A DNA stretch of 46,768 nt, from contig CAKUFI010000013.1 of the NCBI GenBank assembly GCA_934647305.1, forward strand, positions 1 through 46,768, given 5' to 3'. Origin of the DNA: an uncultured Clostridia bacterium (GTDB taxonomy: Bacteria; Bacillota; Clostridia; Christensenellales; Aristaeellaceae). Every line of letters begins with the position of its first letter. Positions within the stretch are counted from its first letter, which is position 1. The translations under genes and the position numbers were made by a program. The notes beneath the pieces are model-generated. The model did not search any database. It was not told the origin of the DNA and saw only the letters and a program-made list of their open reading frames with translations. This document shows, one piece after another, positions 40,851-46,768 of this stretch.

Positions 40851-41888
40851 ATGAACAACAGCTTCAGCGACAGCTATAAGCAGGCGGGCGTGGACATCAC
40901 CGCCGGATACCGCGCGGTGGAACTGATGAAAAAGCACATCGCCCGCACGAACAACGAGGGCGTGTACTCGGGCGTGGGCGGCTTCGGCGGACTGTACCTG
41001 CCGTCCCTTGCGGGCATGAAGAAGCCCGTGCTGGTCAGCGGCACCGACGGCGTGGGCACCAAGCTGAAAATCGCCTTCCTGATGGACCGGCACGACACTG
41101 TGGGCATCGACTGCGTGGCCATGTGCGTCAACGACGTGATCTGCTGCGGCGCAAAGCCGATGTTCTTCCTGGACTATATCGCCTGCGGAAAGAACCTGCC
41201 CGAGCGCATTGAGCAGATCGTCGCGGGCGTGGCCGAGGGATGCGTGCAGTCGGGCAGTGCCCTGATCGGCGGCGAGACGGCCGAAATGCCCGGCTTTTAC
41301 CCGGAGGACGAGTACGACCTGGCCGGCTTCTCGGTCGGCATCGTGGACGAGGAGAAGATCATCAATAAGGAAACGATCGTGCCTGGCGACGTGATTCTCG
41401 GCCTGCGCTCGAGCGGCGTGCATTCCAACGGCTTCTCGCTGGTGCGCAAGGTGTTCGACGTGGAGAACCGCGAGCTCAAAGCGCCCCTTGAGGCGCTGGG
41501 CGGCAGGTCCCTGGGCGAGACGCTGCTCACCCCCACCCGCATCTACGTCAAGCCCGTGCTCGCGCTGATGGAGCAGGTGCGCGTCAAGGGCGTGTCCCAC
41601 ATCACCGGCGGCGGCTTCTACGAGAACATTCCGCGCAGTTTACCGGAGGGCATCTGCGCCTCGATCGAAAAGGTAAAGGTGCCCGTGCTGCCCGTCTTCC
41701 GCATGATCGCGCGGGATGGACAGATCGATGAGCGCGACATGTTCAACACCTTCAACATGGGCATCGGCATGAGCCTGGTCGTGGCGAAGGACGACGCGGA
41801 CAGGGCCATGGAGGCTCTGCGCGCGGCGGGCGAGGAGCCGGTGCTCCTGGGCGAGACGATTCCGGGCGAGGGCGTAAAGCTGTGGTAA
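40851..41888 (+). CDS. purM: Phosphoribosylformylglycinamidine cyclo-ligase (PurM, AIR synthetase)
   Basis: A 345-residue PurM, normal length. Marks include SGTDGVGTKLKIAF (ATP/FGAM-binding), CVNDVICCGAKPMFFLDYIACG, SALIGGETAEMPGFY and HITGGGFYENIPRSLP. It closes the imidazole ring to give AIR, the substrate chain leading to PurE. It starts after GAAAGGCAGG, 18 bp after purF. Its stop overlaps by 7 bp the GTG start of the formate-channel gene. Confidence 0.97.
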   Translation: MNNSFSDSYKQAGVDITAGYRAVELMKKHIARTNNEGVYSGVGGFGGLYLPSLAGMKKPVLVSGTDGVGTKLKIAFLMDRHDTVGIDCVAMCVNDVICCGAKPMFFLDYIACGKNLPERIEQIVAGVAEGCVQSGSALIGGETAEMPGFYPEDEYDLAGFSVGIVDEEKIINKETIVPGDVILGLRSSGVHSNGFSLVRKVFDVENRELKAPLEALGGRSLGETLLTPTRIYVKPVLALMEQVRVKGVSHITGGGFYENIPRSLPEGICASIEKVKVPVLPVFRMIARDGQIDERDMFNTFNMGIGMSLVVAKDDADRAMEALRAAGEEPVLLGETIPGEGVKLW

Positions 41889-42502
41889 GAAGGCACTTTT
41901 TCACAGGCATTTCAGCCGGATTGCTGGTCGGTATCGGCGGGGCGGTGTTTCTGGCCTGCGAGAGCCGGATCGCGGGCGCGGTGCTGTTCTCGGTGGCGCT
42001 GGTCGGCATCTGCCTGCTGGGGCTGAGCCTGTTTACCGGCAGGGTCGGGTATCTGGTCGCCTCGCATGGACGAGACGACTGGGCAGGCCTCATTGCTGCG
42101 CTGGCGGGCAACTTCGTGGGCGCGGTGCTATGCGCGCGGCTGGTCGCCTGGGGCAGGCCCGAGGCGGCGCAGGCGGCGGTCTCGCTGTGCGCGGGCAAGC
42201 TGGATAAGGCGCTCCTATGCGCGCTGCCCAGCGGATTTCTGTGCGGCGTGCTGATGTACGCGGCGGTGCAGAGCTACCGGGCGAAAAATACCTGCCTGGG
42301 CATTCTGCTGTGCATTCCGGCGTTCATCCTGAGCGGCTTCGAGCACTCCATCGCCGACATGTTTTACTTCGCGCTGGCGGCTATCGGCGGACTGGGCGGC
42401 CTGCGCGTGCTGTGGTTTTTGCTGCTGGTAATCGCGGGCAACGCGCTGGGCGGCTGCTTTCTGCCGCTGCTGGACAGGCTTTCGGGAGGGATAAGGCAAT
42501 GA
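41882..42502 (+). CDS. Formate/nitrite transporter family protein inside the purine operon
   Basis: A 206-residue FNT channel protein (FocA/NirC family), shorter than the usual 260-285. Six membrane helices are visible with short loops (about residues 8-27, 31-52, 68-88, 110-130, 138-158 and 165-190). The family signature GFEHSIADMFYF is at about residues 149-160, and SLFTGRVGYLV in the N-half matches the LxTGN-type position with R for N. The GTG at 41882 overlaps purM and its stop overlaps purN (ATGA), so it is fully coupled to purine enzymes. A role in formate movement, supplying formyl-THF for PurN and AICARFT, is the natural inference. Confidence 0.82.
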   Translation: MVRRHFFTGISAGLLVGIGGAVFLACESRIAGAVLFSVALVGICLLGLSLFTGRVGYLVASHGRDDWAGLIAALAGNFVGAVLCARLVAWGRPEAAQAAVSLCAGKLDKALLCALPSGFLCGVLMYAAVQSYRAKNTCLGILLCIPAFILSGFEHSIADMFYFALAAIGGLGGLRVLWFLLLVIAGNALGGCFLPLLDRLSGGIRQ

Positions 42503-43113
42503 AAATACGCACGGCGGTCTTTGTTTCGGGCGGCGGCACGAACCTGCAGGCGCTGATCGACGCGCAGGCGAACGGCCTGATCCGCAGCGCCGAGCTGACG
42601 CTGGTGGTCTCGAACCGCCGGGACGCCTACGCGCTGGAGCGCGCCCGGGCGGCGAATATCGAGTCGGTGGTGGTCAGCCGGAAAAAGGCGGGCAGCCAGC
42701 AGGCCTTCGAGCAGGCCATTGTGCGCGAGCTCGAGGCGCGAGGCATTGAGCTGATCGTGTTGGCGGGCTTTATGTGCATACTGAGCGCCGACTTCACCCG
42801 CCGCTATGAAAACCGTATACTCAACGTCCATCCCTCGCTGATTCCGTCCTTCTGCGGCAAGGGCTTTTACGGGCTGAAGGTGCACGAGGCCGCGCTGGCC
42901 TACGGGGTCAAGGTGACCGGCGCGACCGTACATTTCGTCAACGAGGTGCCCGACGGCGGCAGGATCATCCTGCAAAAAGCCGTCGAGATCGAAGAGGGCG
43001 ATACCCCCGAGACCCTGCAAAGGCGCGTCATGGAGCAGGCTGAGTGGAAGCTGCTTCCCGCCGCGGTGGAAAAGGTGTCGAGCGACCTGCTGAAAGGAGA
43101 ACAACACGCATGA
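42499..43113 (+). CDS. purN: Phosphoribosylglycinamide formyltransferase (PurN)
   Basis: A 204-residue GAR transformylase, normal for PurN. It starts VFVSGGGTNLQALIDA (phosphate-binding loop), and has the catalytic NVHPSLIPSF (N and H) and the aspartate in EVPDGGRIILQ. It transfers a formyl group from 10-formyl-THF to GAR, so it depends on the C1 pool to which formate contributes. The ATG overlaps the FNT stop, and its stop overlaps the next ATG (ATGA). The ribosome site is GGGAGGG. Confidence 0.97.
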   Translation: MKIRTAVFVSGGGTNLQALIDAQANGLIRSAELTLVVSNRRDAYALERARAANIESVVVSRKKAGSQQAFEQAIVRELEARGIELIVLAGFMCILSADFTRRYENRILNVHPSLIPSFCGKGFYGLKVHEAALAYGVKVTGATVHFVNEVPDGGRIILQKAVEIEEGDTPETLQRRVMEQAEWKLLPAAVEKVSSDLLKGEQHA

Positions 43114-43829
43114 GCGGATATGAAAACTTGAATCTGTGCGAGCTGCTGAAGAACAACGCCTATCCCGGACGCGGCATCGTCGTCGGAACCACTGCGGACG
43201 GAAAACACGCCGTCGCCGCCTACTTTATCATGGGCCGGAGCGCCAACAGCCGAAACCGCGTCTTTAAGCGCCTGCCGGACGGCACGGTGATCACCGCGCC
43301 CTTCGACGAGAGCAGGGTGGAGGATCCGTCCCTGATCATTTACAACGCGGTCAGGCCGCTTGACAACCGCCTGATCGTCACCAACGGCGACCAGACCGAC
43401 ACGATCTGCGTCGGCCTGCGCGCGGGCAGGAGCTTTTCCGAGGCGCTCGAGAGCCGCTGCTTCGAGCCGGACGCGCCCAACTACACCCCCCGCATCAGCG
43501 CGCTTCTGACCTTCGGCGAGCGGTTCGCCTATCAGATGAGCATCCTCAAGAGCGCCGACGCGCAGGGAACCGCCTGTGCCCGGTACACCTTCGACTATCC
43601 GTCGCTGCCCGGCGTGGGACACTTCCTGCACACCTACCGCTGCGACGGCAATCCTATTCCCAGCTTCGAGGGCGAGCCGGAGCGCGTGGCCGTCGGAAAC
43701 GACCTGGACGCGTTCGCCGAAGGGGTCTGGGAATCCCTGAACGAGGCCAATAAGATTTCCCTGTACGTGCGCTTCACGAGCCTGCAAGGCGGCGCGGTGC
43801 GGGAGAAAATCATCAACAAGAACATCTGA
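43110..43829 (+). CDS. IMP cyclohydrolase, PurO-like (PF07826)
   Basis: A 239-residue protein matching the archaeal-type IMP cyclohydrolase family, with NAYPGRGIVVG, GRSANSRNRVF and DPSLIIYNAV typical of the group. It is also frequent in Clostridia that lack the usual N-terminal domain of PurH. It would close FAICAR to IMP, the last step of the pathway. The operon carries the matching stand-alone transformylase at 45290, so the two enzymes together replace PurH. It overlaps purN by 4 bp, and AAAGGAG precedes its ATG. Confidence 0.88.
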   Translation: MSGYENLNLCELLKNNAYPGRGIVVGTTADGKHAVAAYFIMGRSANSRNRVFKRLPDGTVITAPFDESRVEDPSLIIYNAVRPLDNRLIVTNGDQTDTICVGLRAGRSFSEALESRCFEPDAPNYTPRISALLTFGERFAYQMSILKSADAQGTACARYTFDYPSLPGVGHFLHTYRCDGNPIPSFEGEPERVAVGNDLDAFAEGVWESLNEANKISLYVRFTSLQGGAVREKIINKNI

Positions 43830-43843
43830 GGAGGACGGTCATC

Positions 43844-45274
43844 ATGAGCAGAGAAGGCTATGTTTCTCCATTTTCCACCCGCTACGCCAGCCCGGAGATG
43901 CAGCATGTGTTCTCCGACGACTTCAAGTTCACCACCTGGCGCAGGCTGTGGGTGGCGCTTGCCAAGGCGGAGCACGCGCTGGGCCTGGATGTGACCCAGG
44001 AGCAGATCGACGAGATGCAGGCGCATGTGAACGACGTCAACTACGACGTGGCCGAGGCGCGCGAGCGCGAGGTGCGCCACGACGTGATGAGTCACGTCTA
44101 CGCCTTCGGCAAGCAGTGCCCCAAGGCCGAGCCGATCATCCACCTGGGCGCGACCTCCTGCTACGTGGGCGACAACACCGACGTGATCATCCTGCGCGAG
44201 GCCTCGAAAATCATCCTGGGCAAGGCGGCGGCGGTGCTCAAGAACCTGGCCGGGTTCGCCGAAAAATATAAGGACATGCCCTGCCTGGCCTACACGCACC
44301 TGCAGCCCGCGCAGCTGACTACCGTGGGCAAGCGCGCCACGCTGTGGATGTACGACCTGGTGAACGACGTCGAGAACCTCGAGTTCCAGCTCTCCCGGCT
44401 CAGGCTGCTGGGCTCCAAGGGCACGACCGGCACCCAGGCCAGCTTCATGGAGCTGTTCGACGGCGACGAGGAGAAGATCCTGCGCATGGAGCAGATGATC
44501 GCCGAGGACATGGGCTTTGCCGCCTGCGTGCCCGTGTCCGGCCAGACCTATTCCCGCAAGGTGGACGCGTACTTCCTGTCGGTGCTCTCCGGCTTCGCCC
44601 AGAGCGCCTACAAGTTCTCAAACGACCTGCGGATTCTGCAGTCCTTTGAAGAGATGGAGGAGCCCTTCGAGAAGAATCAGATCGGCTCGTCCGCCATGCC
44701 CTACAAGCGCAATCCCATGCGCAGCGAGCGCATTTCCGCCCTGGCGCGCTACGTGATCGTCGACTCGCTCAACCCCGGCCTGACCGCGGGCACGCAGTGG
44801 TTCGAGCGCACGCTGGATGACAGCGCCAACAAGCGCATTTCCGTGTCCGAGGCCTTCCTGGCGGTGGACGCGATCCTGAACATCTACATGAACGTCACCT
44901 CCGGCCTGGTGGTGTACGACCGCGTGGTGCATCGCCGCGTGATGGAGAAGCTGCCCTTCATGGCCACCGAGGATGTGATGATGGAGTGCGTGAAGCGGGG
45001 CGGCAACCGTCAGGAGCTGCACGAGGCGCTCAGGCAGCATTCCCACGCCGCCGCGGCGCATGTCAAGATCGAGGGCGGCGCGAACGATCTGATCGACCGC
45101 ATCGCCGCCGATCCGCTCTTCCCGATCACCCGCGAAGAGATCGAAAGACATCTCGACCCGGCCAAGTACGTCGGCCGCGCGCCCTCTCAGGTGACTGCGT
45201 TCCTTAAGGATGTGGCGCAGCCGGTGATCGACCGTTACTATGACAGCACGGTGCACGCAGAACTGAAGGTCTGA
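43844..45274 (+). CDS. purB: Adenylosuccinate lyase (PurB)
   Basis: A 476-residue member of the fumarase/aspartase superfamily. Key marks are LGATSCYVGDNTDVI (catalytic-loop threonine/serine region), the TH-containing YTHLQPAQ, and the signature loop GSSAMPYKRNPMRSE near residues 282-296, whose serine is catalytic. It cleaves fumarate from SAICAR and from adenylosuccinate. The start follows GAGGACGG, 14 bp after the PurO-like gene. Long for a bacterial PurB (about 430-460) but of the type common in Clostridia and Bacteroidota. Confidence 0.97.
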   Translation: MSREGYVSPFSTRYASPEMQHVFSDDFKFTTWRRLWVALAKAEHALGLDVTQEQIDEMQAHVNDVNYDVAEAREREVRHDVMSHVYAFGKQCPKAEPIIHLGATSCYVGDNTDVIILREASKIILGKAAAVLKNLAGFAEKYKDMPCLAYTHLQPAQLTTVGKRATLWMYDLVNDVENLEFQLSRLRLLGSKGTTGTQASFMELFDGDEEKILRMEQMIAEDMGFAACVPVSGQTYSRKVDAYFLSVLSGFAQSAYKFSNDLRILQSFEEMEEPFEKNQIGSSAMPYKRNPMRSERISALARYVIVDSLNPGLTAGTQWFERTLDDSANKRISVSEAFLAVDAILNIYMNVTSGLVVYDRVVHRRVMEKLPFMATEDVMMECVKRGGNRQELHEALRQHSHAAAAHVKIEGGANDLIDRIAADPLFPITREEIERHLDPAKYVGRAPSQVTAFLKDVAQPVIDRYYDSTVHAELKV

Positions 45275-45289
45275 GGAGGAAAAAACACC

Positions 45290-46474
45290 ATGAAAGAGTT
45301 TGAGCTGAAGTACGGCTGCAACCCCAACCAGAAGCCCGCCCGCATCTTCATGGAGGACGGCAGCGACCTGCCCATTGAAATCCTGAACGGACGGCCCGGC
45401 TACATCAACTTCCTGGACGCGTTCAACTCCTGGCAGCTGGTGCGCGAGATCAAGAGCGTGCTGGGCATGACGGCCGCCGCCTCGTTCAAGCACGTCAGCC
45501 CGACCTCGGCCGCCGTGGGCCTGCCCATGTCGGACGCGCTCAAGAAGGCCTGCTTTGTGGACGACCTCAAGGGCCTGGACGCGTCCCCGCTGGCCATCGC
45601 CTATGCCCGCGCGCGCGGCACCGACCGCCAGTCCTCCTTCGGCGACTGGGTGGCGCTGTCCGACGTGTGCGACGTGACCACCGCCCGGCTGATTAAGCGC
45701 GAGGTGTCCGACGGCGTGATCGCCCCCGGCTACGAGCCCAAGGCGCTTGAGATCCTGAAGGCCAAGCGCGGCGGCAGCTACAACGTGGTCCAGATCGACC
45801 CCGATTACGTGCCCCAGGAGCGCGAGCGCAAGCAGGTGTTCGGCGTGACCTTCGAGCAGGGCAGGAACAACTTCCGCATCGACGAAAAGCTGCTCGAGAA
45901 CGTGGTCACGAAGAACAAGGCGCTGCCTGAAAGCGCGGTGCGCGACCTGATCATCTCGCTCATCACCCTCAAGTACACCCAGTCCAACTCGGTCTGCTAC
46001 GCCTATGACGGCCAGGCGATCGGCGTGGGCGCGGGTCAGCAGTCCCGCATCCTGTGCACCCGGCTGGCCGGCAGCAAGGCCGACCTGTGGCACCTGCGCC
46101 AGCATCCCGCCGTGCTGAACCTGCCCTTTATCCCCAAGCTGGGCCGCCCGGAGCGCGACAACTGCATCGACGTGTTCCTGTCCAATGAGCCCGAAGAGGT
46201 GCTCGCCGACGGCGTGTGGGAGCAGTTCTTCACCGAAAAACCCACTCCGCTGACCGCGCAGGAGAAGCGCGAGTATCTGGACGGCATCACCGGCGTGGCG
46301 CTGGGCAGCGACGCGTTCTTCCCCTTCGGCGACAACATCGAGCGCGCCCGCCGCAGCGGCGTGAGCTACGTCGCCGAGCCCGGCGGCTCCATCCGCGACG
46401 ACCAGGTCATCGAGACCTGCGACAAATACGGTATGACAATGTGCTTTACCGGCATGCGCCTGTTCCACCACTAA
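45290..46474 (+). CDS. Stand-alone AICAR formyltransferase (PurH C-terminal domain homologue)
   Basis: A 394-residue protein corresponding to the AICARFT domain of PurH (PF01808) without the N-terminal cyclohydrolase (MGS-like) domain. It opens ELKYGCNPNQKPARIF and contains the catalytic Lys-His pair K67-H68 in SFKHVSP, with later GQQSRILCTRLAGSKADLW and SDAFFPFGDNIERARRSG. It transfers the formyl group of 10-formyl-THF to AICAR. The start follows GAGGAGG. It is the last gene of the operon in this window. Low formyl-THF would block this step and raise ZMP/ZTP, the ligand of the leader riboswitch. Confidence 0.93.
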   Translation: MKEFELKYGCNPNQKPARIFMEDGSDLPIEILNGRPGYINFLDAFNSWQLVREIKSVLGMTAAASFKHVSPTSAAVGLPMSDALKKACFVDDLKGLDASPLAIAYARARGTDRQSSFGDWVALSDVCDVTTARLIKREVSDGVIAPGYEPKALEILKAKRGGSYNVVQIDPDYVPQERERKQVFGVTFEQGRNNFRIDEKLLENVVTKNKALPESAVRDLIISLITLKYTQSNSVCYAYDGQAIGVGAGQQSRILCTRLAGSKADLWHLRQHPAVLNLPFIPKLGRPERDNCIDVFLSNEPEEVLADGVWEQFFTEKPTPLTAQEKREYLDGITGVALGSDAFFPFGDNIERARRSGVSYVAEPGGSIRDDQVIETCDKYGMTMCFTGMRLFHH

Positions 46475-46489
46475 AGGGGGAACGCTGGG

Positions 46490-46588
46490 AAACGTTCGAG
46501 AGGCGGCTTTTCTGACCGGGCAGTGCCTGGGCCCACTTGCTGCCGCCGGAAAGAACAGATGCTGTTCACAATGACGCTCGAACGTTTG
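46490..46588. repeat. Inverted-repeat-bounded hairpin segment
   Basis: AAACGTTCGAG (46490-46500) and CTCGAACGTTT (46578-46588) are perfect 11-bp inverted repeats bounding a 99-bp segment. Inside are GGCGGC...GCCGCC and GAACAG-atg-CTGTTC hairpins, plus the 34-bp stretch (46513-46546) shared inverted with 15763-15796. The region lies after the purine operon; no T-tract terminator is clear. Confidence 0.6.
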
Positions 46589-46660
46589 TACACAATGGTT
46601 GCATTCGGGGAGTTACACTTCTACGATAATGCGAGAATTCGTGGATCAGAGTACTTTTCG

Positions 46661-46768
46661 GGAGAGCTCGAGAGGGGCTTTTCTTAGAAAAGCCGCCTCA
46701 GCTTGTCAAAAAAGGTTTTGACAAGCTGGTGGACGGGGAAGCAAGCTCCCCCGCCACTGCCACCCTCA
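46661..46768. repeat. Modular hairpin repeat element, copy 2 (cut by window end)
   Basis: GGAGAGCTCGAGAGG (46661-46675), then GGCTTTTC-tta-GAAAAGCC, then AGCTTGTCAAAA...TTTTGACAAGCT and the GGGGAAGCAAGCTCCCC module. The last about 70 bp nearly match 15550-15619, including the trailing CCACCCTCA. The copy continues beyond the window. Confidence 0.72.

Noticed and set aside
1..46768. CRISPR arrays, tRNA and rRNA genes, integrase or transposase genes
   Set aside because: No regularly spaced direct repeats, no cloverleaf that I could fold, and no protein with recombinase motifs were seen in this window.

Overview
The window is a high-GC (roughly 60%), densely coded chromosomal segment from what looks like a gut or rumen type Clostridia (Bacillota). 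The evidence is two tRNA-sensing T-box leaders, a ZTP riboswitch, a cobalamin riboswitch, an FeoAB operon with the FeoB-associated Cys-rich mini-protein, Dpp/Opp and YteP/YtcP-type ABC systems, many AraC regulators, and the clostridial split of PurH into a PurO-like cyclohydrolase and a stand-alone AICAR transformylase. I cannot fix family or genus from sequence alone. No rRNA, tRNA, CRISPR array, phage or transposase gene was seen.

Layout. 1-3300 (minus): a TrpXYZ-type ABC importer behind a textbook promoter and a T-box whose specifier reads UGG (Trp). 3309-8050: a NagB-like sugar isomerase/deaminase, AraC regulators, and a sugar isomerase-like TIM barrel plus Gfo/Idh/MocA oxidoreductase pair, with a 160-bp MITE-like element between that pair and the next AraC gene. 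8126-12403: an AraC regulator divergent from a translationally coupled GDPD, HAD, FAD-oxidoreductase operon. 12478-15512: iron uptake (feoA, feoB, Cys-rich partner) with two DtxR/IdeR-like boxes; a third box precedes a small unknown membrane protein. 15521-15872: a modular hairpin repeat that sits between two copies of one terminator hairpin. 15900-18623 (minus): a B12-riboswitch-controlled BtuFCD-like importer, divergent from serS behind a Ser (UCC) T-box.

20951-29338 is a complete dipeptide/oligopeptide ABC transporter in which one permease and both ATPases carry large extra insertions. 29396-30339 holds two small membrane or exported proteins. 30343-37803 is a carbohydrate locus: a membrane-bound AraC regulator divergent from a solute-binding protein, two permeases and a GH20-like hexosaminidase, with no dedicated ATPase.

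37804-46474 is a purine operon (purE, purC, purF-like, purM, a formate/nitrite-channel gene, purN, a PurO-like gene, purB, AICARFT) with PurBox-like sites, a consensus-type promoter and a ZTP riboswitch. Its two formyl-THF-dependent steps and its embedded formate channel suggest a local C1 supply unit. The PurF protein lacks the N-terminal catalytic cysteine of the glutaminase. The window ends inside another copy of the modular repeat seen at 15550. All four ABC solute-binding proteins have ordinary AxA-type signal peptides and no lipobox cysteine, which is unusual for a monoderm.
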